From Deltaproteobacteria bacterium (GTDB lineage: Bacteria; Myxococcota_A; Polyangia; Polyangiales; Polyangiaceae), in the NCBI GenBank assembly GCA_003235365.1, contig QJWJ01000184.1:1-35073 (forward strand): a stretch of DNA of 35,073 bases, written 5' to 3'. Of this stretch, positions 1 through 6,951 are shown piece by piece. The stretch's first letter is position 1; each line of letters opens with the position of its first letter. The notes beneath the pieces are model-generated. The model saw only the letters and a program-made list of their open reading frames with translations, was not told where the DNA came from and searched no databases. The translations under genes were made by a program, and so were the position numbers.

Positions 1-1075
1 CGAGTCTTGCCGCGCGCTCCTTTGAAAACGCCCCGAGCAAGCCTTCGGCAGGCGCAGCGCTGGTCTCGCCGAGGATGTCACTCACTTCTGGGTCGGCGTC
101 AAAAGCCCGTGCGCGGGCAGCGAGCGCTTTGTACGTGCGCATGCATCCGCGCGCGAAGTCCCAGACACCGGCTTCGTCTTCCGTTCTGTAGGCGTGAGCA
201 TCGAAGTGCAACGGACCGCGGTACGGTTTACCCGTTGCGGTACCTTCCAGCAGTCGAACGAGGTAGAAGGCGCCGTGCAAGTCTGCCGAACCAAAGCGCA
301 AATCTTGGTCGAACCGACCGATCTTCTGGGCGTTCAGGTCGATGTGAAACAACTTGTCGACCTCCAACGCTTGGGCGACGGATTGGGCGAAACTGAGCCC
401 TGCCATCGTTTCGTGTGCCACTTCCGGGTTTACGCCTACCATGTCTTCGTGCCGCAGCGTCGTAATGAAGTGCAGCATGTGCCCCGTCGTCGGAAAGTAG
501 AGATCTCCACGCGGTTCGTTCGGTTTTGACTCCAACGCGATGCGGTAGCCGTAGCCGTTTGCACGAGAGTACTCACACAGAAAGTCGATCGCCTCACGGA
601 AGCGAGCGATCGCGTCGTAGGGGCTGCGACAGGCTTCGGTTTCGAAGCCTTCTCTACCACCCCAAAGCACGAAGATGTCAGCACCGAACTGGGCACCGAG
701 GTCCATCGCTTTCATGGCTTTTTGGAGGGCGAACGCGCGTACATTGGGGTCGTTCGCCGTGAACGCGCCGTCCTTGAAGATCGGATGCCTGAACAGATCG
801 GTAGTCGCCATCGGCACCTTCATCCCAGTGTCGTTCAGCGTGGCCTGGAAATCTCGGATGATGGTATCGCGCTCCGCTTGGCTCGAAGCGAAAGGCACCA
901 AATCGTCGTCGTGGAAGTTCACACCGTAGGCGCCCAGGCGGGCAAGCCCACGCACGATGTCCGTCGGCTTCATGGGCCTGCGTACGGCTCTACCAAACGG
1001 GTCCGTACCCGGGTTTCCTATCGTCCATAGGCCAAACGTGAAGCGGTCTTCGGGGCGTGGTTCGAAGTCGTCCAT
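1..1075 (-). CDS. xylA: Xylose isomerase, C-terminus cut by window edge
   Basis: The minus-strand frame is open from an ATG at 1075 to the left edge, giving 358 residues; the family is about 385-390 residues, so roughly the last 30 are missing. The enzyme converts D-xylose to D-xylulose in the cytoplasm using two divalent metal ions. The catalytic set of the Streptomyces-type (class I) enzyme is visible: FHDDD with His55 and Asp58, the ESK motif with Glu182 and Lys184, Glu218 and His221 in NPEVAHE, Asp246 in HIDLN, Asp256 and Asp258 in FDQD, and Asp292 in [16 protein letters not shown] ribosome-binding site lies about 7 bases before the ATG. The gene is divergent from a ROK repressor with a palindrome between them, the usual xylA/xylR arrangement, so xylose-inducible expression is likely. 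Family and start are secure; the end cannot be seen. Confidence 0.95.
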   Translation of the reverse strand, partial: MDDFEPRPEDRFTFGLWTIGNPGTDPFGRAVRRPMKPTDIVRGLARLGAYGVNFHDDDLVPFASSQAERDTIIRDFQATLNDTGMKVPMATTDLFRHPIFKDGAFTANDPNVRAFALQKAMKAMDLGAQFGADIFVLWGGREGFETEACRSPYDAIARFREAIDFLCEYSRANGYGYRIALESKPNEPRGDLYFPTTGHMLHFITTLRHEDMVGVNPEVAHETMAGLSFAQSVAQALEVDKLFHIDLNAQKIGRFDQDLRFGSADLHGAFYLVRLLEGTATGKPYRGPLHFDAHAYRTEDEAGVWDFARGCMRTYKALAARARAFDADPEVSDILGETSAAPAEGLLGAFSKERAARL

Positions 1076-1160
1076 TTCGATTCCCTTTCCTAGTGGAATT
1101 TGTTGCTAGAGCCGACCCGATCGGCGGAGCGGCCCGAAACACCATTGACGGCGTCACCCC

Positions 1161-1183
1161 GTTAGTTAAGGTAGTTTACCAAC
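1161..1183. promoter_or_regulatory. Candidate XylR operator palindrome
   Basis: This imperfect 23-bp inverted repeat is centred on base 1172, in the 133-bp spacer between xylA and the ROK repressor gene. The half-sites share GTT-x-GT-x-AA and its complement, with 7 of 11 positions symmetric. The left arm, GTTAGTTAA, resembles the TTAGTTT/AAACTAA type of operator described for ROK-family XylR repressors. The site lies 26 bases before the xylR start and 86 bases from the xylA start, so it could control both genes. Symmetry and position are seen; the repressor assignment is inferred. Confidence 0.5.
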
Positions 1184-1208
1184 TGATGCAAGCGGTAGTT
1201 TCGACTCG

Positions 1209-2444
1209 ATGGTTCGAGACACCCGCGACCCTCCGTCATTGAGCCCAGAGATGATTCGAGCAGCCAATCGTGAACGGGTCTTGGCCTGCTTGCGCGATCG
1301 CGGTCGCGCATCCCGTGCGGACATTCACCGTGCTACGGGGCTCACGAAGCCGACCGTTTCGAAAATCGTCGATGAACTCCTCGCAGATAGGGCGGTGAAA
1401 GAAACGGGGATCATCGGCAGCAGTGCGGCTGGTGGCCGTCCGTCGTCGTGCTTGGAGCTGGATCCGACGTGCGCTGCATACGTCGGGCTCGAGCTGGATA
1501 CCGATAGGACCCGAATTGCGGTTGCGGATTACACCGGCATTCTACGCGACGTCAGCGACGGCCCGCCCCCGGGACAGGATCCCGAACAGAGCGCAGCAGG
1601 TTTGGCAAAACTCGTTCGCAAGGCGTTGCGCAATCACGGCATTGCAATGACGAAGCTGGTCGCAGCGGGAGTCAGCGTGCCGAGTCTCGTCGATCCCGAT
1701 ACGGGCCATTGCTTCTTGGCTCCCAATCTCGGTTGGCGCGAATTCCCTCTCGCGGACGAGATTTCCAGAAGACTCGGGGCACCCGTGCACGTGGCCAACG
1801 TGCCCCAGGCTGCCGCGTTGGCCGAGTCCCGTTGGGGGGTCGCGCGCGGCGCCCAACGCTTCGTTTGGGTGTACCTCGGCAGCGGGGTCGGTGCGGGCAT
1901 CATCAACAATGGCGAGGTGTTCTTGGGGCAACGCGGGTTGAGCGGCGAGTTCGGGCATTGCCGTATCGTGCAGGACGGTCTGCGCTGCGGGTGCGGAGGA
2001 ACCGGGTGCTTGGAAACCGTTGCATCCGTCCAGGCCATGCTCAACCGGTGGGAAGCGCTTCGTCATCGGGATCGCCAGCGCAAGAACAAACACGGCACAG
2101 TATCGCTCGCGGATTGGCAGCGAGCTCTCGAAGAGGCGGACCCAGAAGCGCAGGCGAGCCTGCGCAGCGGCGCACGCTACCTGGGTCAAGGCTTGTCGTT
2201 CTTGATCAATGTCTTGGACCCGGAACTCGTGGTGTTGGGGGGCCAGGCTGGAGGCCTTGGCAAGCGTTACTTGAAGGAGGTCCGCGCCAGCGCACTAGAA
2301 CACACGCTCGCCCCCGAGCGCGTGAACCTCAAGACATCAACCTTGGGCGGAAACGCCGCTCTTTGGGGAGCGCTACTCCTGAGCGCTCCGCGCAGTTCGG
2401 ACCCAGCGATGGATATTCACGCCGATCAGCTTTCGGCCAGCTGA
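1209..2444 (+). CDS. xylR: ROK-family transcriptional repressor, XylR type
   Basis: The 411-residue protein has an N-terminal winged helix-turn-helix (about residues 15-65, with RADIHRATGLTKPTVSKIV) followed by a ROK sugar-sensing domain. The ROK signature is clear: LGSGVGAGIINNGEVFLGQ, then the zinc-binding set GH at 249-250 and CGCGGTGCLE at 260-269. It is not a sugar kinase: the phosphate-binding DxGGT motif is replaced by LELDTDRT near residue 95, and the catalytic Asp of the ND motif is Val198 (ANVPQAAALAE). Divergence from xylA and the palindrome between them point to a xylose-responsive repressor. The ATG at 1209 precedes the HTH by about 14 residues and fits the family. The effector is inferred from the neighbour; NagC- or Mlc-like specificity cannot be excluded from sequence alone. 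Confidence 0.88.
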   Translation: MVRDTRDPPSLSPEMIRAANRERVLACLRDRGRASRADIHRATGLTKPTVSKIVDELLADRAVKETGIIGSSAAGGRPSSCLELDPTCAAYVGLELDTDRTRIAVADYTGILRDVSDGPPPGQDPEQSAAGLAKLVRKALRNHGIAMTKLVAAGVSVPSLVDPDTGHCFLAPNLGWREFPLADEISRRLGAPVHVANVPQAAALAESRWGVARGAQRFVWVYLGSGVGAGIINNGEVFLGQRGLSGEFGHCRIVQDGLRCGCGGTGCLETVASVQAMLNRWEALRHRDRQRKNKHGTVSLADWQRALEEADPEAQASLRSGARYLGQGLSFLINVLDPELVVLGGQAGGLGKRYLKEVRASALEHTLAPERVNLKTSTLGGNAALWGALLLSAPRSSDPAMDIHADQLSAS

Positions 2445-2481
2445 GCTCGCGCGGCGCCAAGCGGCCCTACAGCGCTCAGCT
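2439..2481. terminator. Inverted repeat spanning two convergent stop codons
   Basis: A perfect 8-bp inverted repeat pairs AGCTGAGC (2439-2446) with GCTCAGCT (2474-2481) around a GC-rich 27-base loop. It contains the TGA of the repressor gene (2442-2444) and the TGA of the kinase gene on the other strand (2476-2478). There is no strong T-run. It is probably a bidirectional terminator, but this rests on position and symmetry only. Confidence 0.4.
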
Positions 2482-3990
2482 TTCTGTTTCCTCGTCTGCC
2501 AGCGGAAGGCGCACCGTGAACCTCGTTCCGACACCTGGCTCGGACTCGACGTTCAATTCCGCACCCAAGTGATGCAGGATGGTGCGACAAATGTAGAGGC
2601 CTAGCCCCGTTCCGCCGCTGTTGAGCTTGGTCGTGAAAAACGGGTCGAAAGCGCGGGAGAGTTCTTCTTCCGACATCCCACGACCCGTGTCCTGCACGAC
2701 TGCCTCCACCGCATCGCCGTCCAACACCGTGGAGATGAAGATCTCGTTACCGCCCTCACGCGGCTCGTCCATCGCGTGGGCGGCGTTGACGATGAGGTTC
2801 AAGAAAACCTGCCCCATTCGCGTACGGTCACCGACGACGAGCGGTACGGAGGCCAGCTCGGTACGCACTGAAGCGCGAGCTTGCAGCAGCCCGCCTGACA
2901 GGCGCAGGGCCCATTCGATCGCGGCGTTGACGTCGCAGGTGTCGCCCTGATCCGGCTTGGAGAAGCCTCGTAGGTCCTTGACTATCTGCGCAATGCGATC
3001 CGCCCCATCTTCGACTTCCGTCAGCAACGAGGCCAACGTCCGGCAATGCTCTTCCAAGGCTAGTTCTAGGCTCTTCGGCAAGGCGCATTCCGCCAAGCAC
3101 TGCTGCAACAATTCGAGCTCGAGTTGCGCCAGCGACGTGTTGCCCAAGATGTAGGTCAACGGATTGTTGATCTCGTGCCCCACCCCAGCCGTCAGCGTAC
3201 CCAGCGACGCCAACCGCTCCGCATGCACCGCACGCTCTTGCTCCTTGCGCTTCTCGGTAACGTCATCGAAGACCACCACACACCCCCACTCCCGTCCCTC
3301 GTCATCGACGATCGGAGTGACCCGACCTTCGACTGACAAAGTCCGCCCATCCAGCATGAGTTGCAGGTCATGTGGGAGACGGAATCGCTCCCGACGCAAC
3401 AGTGCCCGCTCCACGTCGCTTCGGTAGCGACTCTTGCCAACGAATTCGACGACATCGAAGAAGTTGCAACCCCTGACGTCCTCGAGCTCGACCGCAAGCA
3501 AGTGCCTTGCGGCCGCGTTGAGCAGTTCGATTCGACATTGCGCGTCGACGGCGATGACGCATTCCTCAATTGCACTCAGAGTCGTTGCCAGCCAGCGTTG
3601 CTGCGCACCGAGCTGTCGTTCCAGTTCGTGGCGGTACAGGCTCACCTCCACCGCGGCCCGAAGCTCGCTCTTGCGATACGGCTTGACGACGTAACCCAGG
3701 GGGGCGCTGAGCTTGGCACGGTTCAGCGTATCGGCGTCAGCGTAGGCAGTCAGATAGAGCACAGGCACGCCAAACCGCTCACGCAGTAGGTGCGCTGTTT
3801 GAATGCCATCGTGCTCACCATCGATGTGGATGTCCATGAGTACCAGGTCGGGTATCTCCCTCGCGACGTACTCGAAGCACTCCGCCGCCGACGAGGCCAT
3901 TCCGGTCACGGTATGTCCCATGGCTTCTAGCGAATGTGCGATATCCGCAGCCACGATGACCTCATCCTCGACGACCATGAGCCGGCTCAT
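2476..3990 (-). CDS. Receiver-PAS-histidine kinase hybrid
   Basis: The 504-residue protein begins with a receiver domain (acidic cluster E8/D9, phospho-acceptor Asp53 in LMDIHIDG, Thr81, Lys103 in VVKPYRK). A PAS domain follows (about 130-245), then a HisKA/HATPase_c kinase core: His272 in GVGHEINNPL, Asn402 in NLIVNAAHAM, the G1 box VQDTGRGM, FDPFFTTK and GGTGLGLYI. No DNA-binding output domain and no membrane segment are present. The ATG at 3988-3990 overlaps the stop of the upstream kinase as ATGA; longer in-frame starts would run deep into that gene and carry no domain. It is the last gene of the monooxygenase operon. The receiver could accept phosphate from the upstream HisKA_2 kinase, and the protein would then pass it to an unlinked regulator; this relay is inferred. 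Confidence 0.9.
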   Translation of the reverse strand: MSRLMVVEDEVIVAADIAHSLEAMGHTVTGMASSAAECFEYVAREIPDLVLMDIHIDGEHDGIQTAHLLRERFGVPVLYLTAYADADTLNRAKLSAPLGYVVKPYRKSELRAAVEVSLYRHELERQLGAQQRWLATTLSAIEECVIAVDAQCRIELLNAAARHLLAVELEDVRGCNFFDVVEFVGKSRYRSDVERALLRRERFRLPHDLQLMLDGRTLSVEGRVTPIVDDEGREWGCVVVFDDVTEKRKEQERAVHAERLASLGTLTAGVGHEINNPLTYILGNTSLAQLELELLQQCLAECALPKSLELALEEHCRTLASLLTEVEDGADRIAQIVKDLRGFSKPDQGDTCDVNAAIEWALRLSGGLLQARASVRTELASVPLVVGDRTRMGQVFLNLIVNAAHAMDEPREGGNEIFISTVLDGDAVEAVVQDTGRGMSEEELSRAFDPFFTTKLNSGGTGLGLYICRTILHHLGAELNVESEPGVGTRFTVRLPLADEETES

Positions 3991-5105
3991 GTCGACATCC
4001 CTTCTCCCTCTGCCGTCGCGTCGAGCGACAGCTCGATGAGTGTACCTCGGTTGCCATTCACTTGCACGTCCGCGTGCAGCTGCTTGGCAAAGCCGCGAAT
4101 TAGCGTCCAGCCCAGCCTCGCGTGTCGGTTCGGGTCGAAGTCTGGCGGCAGGCCAACGCCGTCGTCCCTGACGGAAATCCGAAGTGTGTCTGACGCATCG
4201 ATCTTGCAACTGATGCACAGCGCACCCTCACGCCCGTCGGGAAACGCGTGGCGCAACGAGTTGGCGATCAGCTCGTGAAGGATCATCGAGCATGCAACGG
4301 CCTTGTCGACGGAGATGCGGACGTCGTGCAGATCCAGCTCGAGCCGAATCGAGGAGTTGCCAGCGACCAGCGCATCCGTCAGTTCGCGGACATGGCTCGA
4401 AAACGACATCTCCGCGAGGTTGTCGGAGTTGTACATGTGCTCGTGCACTCTCGTGATGGCGTGGATGCGTTCCACGCACTCGTCCAAGGAGGCCTTTGCA
4501 CGAGCGTCTTCGACGCCGCGGCTATGCATGTTCAGCAGACTAGCCGTGAGTTGAATGTCGTTCTTCACCCTGTGGTGAACTTCACGCAGCAAGTTCTCTT
4601 TCGCCTGAGCGAGTTCAGTACGTTCCCTGACGCGCTCTTCCAGTTGCCGATTCAGTTCGATGAGCGTCTCTTGCGCGACGCGCTGCTCGGTGATGTCCAC
4701 ACAAGACCCGATGAAGCCGGCAAACTCGCCAGAAGTATCGAAACGTGGTGCGCCACGGTCCAAGATCCATCGGTACTCACCGTCGTGTCGTCTGAGGCGG
4801 TACTCCATCGAAAACGCCTCGCGCTGTACAAAAGCCGTCATGAATACGTGCATGCAATGTTGGAAGTCTTCTGGATGTACACCCTCTGCCCAGCCATTGC
4901 CCAGCTCTTCCTCCATCTGGCGCCCCGTAAAACGGATCCACCCCTGGTTGAAGAACTCGCACAAGCCGTCCGTGCCGGTCATCCACAGCAGGACTGGCGC
5001 GTGGTCCGCCATGGTCCGGAAGCGCTCTTCAGCTTCGTTGGGAGTCTGCTGCGAATCAGGCACTGGGAGTTCCATCGGTTCTCGTGCATCTAGAGTTGTC
5101 GTCAT
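3987..5105 (-). CDS. PAS-domain sensor histidine kinase, HisKA_2 type
   Basis: The 372-residue soluble protein has a PAS domain (about 28-145, PAC end GSCVDITEQR), a short coiled linker and a HisKA_2 dimerisation box LREVHHRVKNDIQLTASLL with the phospho-accepting His at 177. The ATPase domain follows, with HELIANSLRHAFP (Asn282), DDGVGLPP and LGWTLIRG. This class often pairs with stand-alone or N-terminal receivers. The start at 5105 is preferred over upstream ATGs because it overlaps the stop of the monooxygenase beta-subunit gene as ATGA, and its own stop overlaps the next gene in the same way, implying translational coupling. There are no transmembrane segments, so the PAS domain would sense a cytoplasmic cue such as redox state or a small ligand. 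The ligand cannot be read from the sequence. Confidence 0.9.
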   Translation of the reverse strand: MTTTLDAREPMELPVPDSQQTPNEAEERFRTMADHAPVLLWMTGTDGLCEFFNQGWIRFTGRQMEEELGNGWAEGVHPEDFQHCMHVFMTAFVQREAFSMEYRLRRHDGEYRWILDRGAPRFDTSGEFAGFIGSCVDITEQRVAQETLIELNRQLEERVRERTELAQAKENLLREVHHRVKNDIQLTASLLNMHSRGVEDARAKASLDECVERIHAITRVHEHMYNSDNLAEMSFSSHVRELTDALVAGNSSIRLELDLHDVRISVDKAVACSMILHELIANSLRHAFPDGREGALCISCKIDASDTLRISVRDDGVGLPPDFDPNRHARLGWTLIRGFAKQLHADVQVNGNRGTLIELSLDATAEGEGMST

Positions 5106-6094
5106 CGCGGTTGCTCCGTTTGCGCATCGGTGCGTAGGTCGAGTTCGGCGTCGAGCCAACAGTCGGCGGTCGCCCGTTGCACCCCTTCGTTCACCTGATA
5201 CCGTTCCGTCTCGTCCGTTCCAAAGTATTCGCTCACGGCCCAGACCCATTCGCGCGTCATCGACCACCAGTGGTCGCGCCAACCACGGACCAGGTCACGG
5301 TCCGCCTCGGATGTTCGAACGATCTCACGACACAAGCTGCTGGCCCAAACTCGATGCCAGGTGCAATCTCGTTGGAGCCCTAGCAGCAGCTGCGCCGTCA
5401 GAGCATCACCGGAACGCCGCGCCAGCGCCGCGAGGTAGTCGACGAACAGGGTGTCGAAAGCGGGCTTCACGACGAGGTTGCAAGCAACCCACGCTTCGCA
5501 GAAGTCGTAGGTAGTCAAGAGCCGCTCGAGCGCACGTCGCAAGGGCTGCCATGGCGACGCATCTTGCCAGCGATCCTTCGAGTCGTCCCCAAACGTCGAG
5601 CGACGTTGCCGCAACTGGACGGTGCGGTACGCCAACTTCTGTACCCGCCGCATTTCATCGGCCGCTTGGAATGCCAACGCCGCGACGATCTTGCTGTCTG
5701 GGGCCGCCTGCCCACAGTATGCAGCGACCATGTGTAAGGCATGACAGGGGTACCTCAGCGTTGGTACGACCGAATTGGCCGTGTCCAACCAGCCCGGCGA
5801 AAGGCGCTCGTCTTCGTTGCTGGCGTCCGCTGCCGCGAGCACCCCCGAGGCGTAAACCTCCTGCTCCGCCTGCAGAGCGACGTAGCTGGCGTACGTCGTT
5901 TGTCTGGGATCGGTGAACACCTGCCAACCATCGAAGGCCAGCGCAGACGTCGACGATTGCTTTCGGAGCCATCCAGCAACCGGCGTCGCGACGGCATAGC
6001 CGTGTTCCGCGCCGTAGAGTAGCCGTGTGCTCACCACGTCGTAGCGCGACGGGACGCGCCGCTCATCACCTAGATGCCAATAGGTTCGTCCCAC
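5102..6094 (-). CDS. tmoE: Toluene/alkene-type diiron monooxygenase, beta subunit
   Basis: The 330-residue protein matches the beta (TmoE/TouE/IsoE) subunit of four-component soluble diiron monooxygenases. Recognisable blocks are an N-terminal RTYWHLGDERRVPSRYDVVS, FDGWQVFTDPRQTTYASYV, LRYPCHALHMVAAYCGQAAP and CEAWVACNLVVKPAFDT. This subunit is helical, lacks metal ligands and packs against the alpha subunit in the hydroxylase. The start is GTG at 6094, preceded by AAGGGGGAAC, a good ribosome-binding site, 9 bases after the effector gene. The stop overlaps the downstream sensor kinase gene by four bases. In known operons the next gene encodes the flavin/2Fe-2S reductase; here it does not. Confidence 0.9.
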   Translation of the reverse strand: MGRTYWHLGDERRVPSRYDVVSTRLLYGAEHGYAVATPVAGWLRKQSSTSALAFDGWQVFTDPRQTTYASYVALQAEQEVYASGVLAAADASNEDERLSPGWLDTANSVVPTLRYPCHALHMVAAYCGQAAPDSKIVAALAFQAADEMRRVQKLAYRTVQLRQRRSTFGDDSKDRWQDASPWQPLRRALERLLTTYDFCEAWVACNLVVKPAFDTLFVDYLAALARRSGDALTAQLLLGLQRDCTWHRVWASSLCREIVRTSEADRDLVRGWRDHWWSMTREWVWAVSEYFGTDETERYQVNEGVQRATADCWLDAELDLRTDAQTEQPR

Positions 6095-6103
6095 GTTCCC
6101 CCT

Positions 6104-6388
6104 TCAGGCCCATACCACGCACTCGGAATCAACGCGAATCGTTCCCGCAAATGCAGGCATGATGGATTCGAGGTCCATCGGCAGCTGGAACGGCCTGCCA
6201 ATGATTTGCTCGACGATGGCGCGCTCCAAACGGCATGGCGCCGGCGCGAGCAGTCGGACGTACGACCCCCTGTCGATCGATTGCGCCAGCGGGTTACAGC
6301 GCTTGAACGCCTCCGCGACAGCCAAACCCAGCTCGTTGGTGAGCAGCACCGGCCCAACACCGGAAGACTCCGTCACCAAACCAGTCAT
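6104..6388 (-). CDS. tmoD: Monooxygenase effector (coupling) protein
   Basis: The 94-residue protein resembles the TmoD/TouD/MmoB-type effector that binds the hydroxylase near the diiron site and couples electron input to oxygen activation. Matching blocks are NNVGP-like SGVGPVLLTN, a YVRLLAPAPCRLERAIVE strand-helix, QIIGRPFQLPMDLESIM and AFAGTIRVDSE near the C-terminus. No cofactor-binding motif is expected or seen. The ATG at 6388 overlaps the ferredoxin stop as ATGA. Length is slightly below the usual 100-110 residues, with only a short N-terminal tail. Confidence 0.9.
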   Translation of the reverse strand: MTGLVTESSGVGPVLLTNELGLAVAEAFKRCNPLAQSIDRGSYVRLLAPAPCRLERAIVEQIIGRPFQLPMDLESIMPAFAGTIRVDSECVVWA

Positions 6389-6705
6389 CGGTCAGTCCCC
6401 GCACCGGCATCAACGAGAATGGCACCGCCACGACAGAGAATCGGCACGGGCTCGAGACGCACGCCCCGGGGGTTGACGCCCATCCCCGTTCGCGCGTCGT
6501 ATTCGTAATGGTGGGCGGGGCACTTCACCCGACAGTCTTCGAGCGTTCCATCGCTGAGCGCCATACCCAAGTGTGCACAACGATCCACGTAGGCAAACAC
6601 CCCTGTTTCGACTCGCAACAAGAGCACGGGTTGACCTCCAACTTCGACGCGTCTCATCTCACCCACCCACAGATCGTCCTCACGAAGCACCTCCACGTAG
6701 GCCAC
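6385..6705 (-). CDS. tmoC: Rieske-type ferredoxin of the monooxygenase
   Basis: The 106-residue protein has a Rieske 2Fe-2S motif, CAHLGMALSDG followed by CPAHHYEYD, supplying the C-x-H and C-x2-H ligands. It would carry electrons from a reductase to the hydroxylase. A GTG three codons upstream (6714) touches the GGAGG directly, which is too close. The GTG at 6705 leaves nine bases after GGAGG and makes the N-terminus (MAYVEVLREDDLWVGEM) match in length the TmoC start (with its DDIWVGEM block). With this start the gene lies one base after the stop of the gamma subunit. The C-terminus, near VNPRGVRLEPVPI, follows the family pattern. Confidence 0.92.
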   Translation of the reverse strand: MAYVEVLREDDLWVGEMRRVEVGGQPVLLLRVETGVFAYVDRCAHLGMALSDGTLEDCRVKCPAHHYEYDARTGMGVNPRGVRLEPVPILCRGGAILVDAGAGTDR

Positions 6706-6706
6706 G

Positions 6707-6949
6707 CTAGTCACCCTCCGGGATGAGATCCACCCGCTGCAACGGCTTCAGACCGCACGCGGCGATCGTCAGCGACGGGTCGAGGCACTGCCCGCCTTGC
6801 CAGACGCGCGCTGAAGCGAACGGCGCCACACGGACCTGACAGGCTTCGGCAAGTGAGTGCGCCAGAGTCGCGACGGTATCAGTGTCTTGAACGAGGACGA
6901 CGACGCCCATCGAGTCCCCGCGGACGAAGCCATACAACGGTACCAACAC
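6707..6949 (-). CDS. tmoB: Monooxygenase gamma subunit
   Basis: The roughly 80-residue protein resembles TmoB, the small ubiquitin-like gamma subunit of the hydroxylase: PLYGFVRGD, then GVVVLVQDTDTVATLAHSLA and ending LTIAACGLKPLQRVDLIPEG. An ATG at 7012 would give 101 residues but would overlap the alpha-subunit gene by about 60 bases and add a basic extension the family lacks. The GTG at 6949 lies two bases after the alpha-subunit stop, with GGAAGGGGG in front of it. It is therefore the better start and gives the usual family length of 80-85. Confidence 0.85.
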   Translation of the reverse strand: MLVPLYGFVRGDSMGVVVLVQDTDTVATLAHSLAEACQVRVAPFASARVWQGGQCLDPSLTIAACGLKPLQRVDLIPEGD

Positions 6950-6951
6950 TC

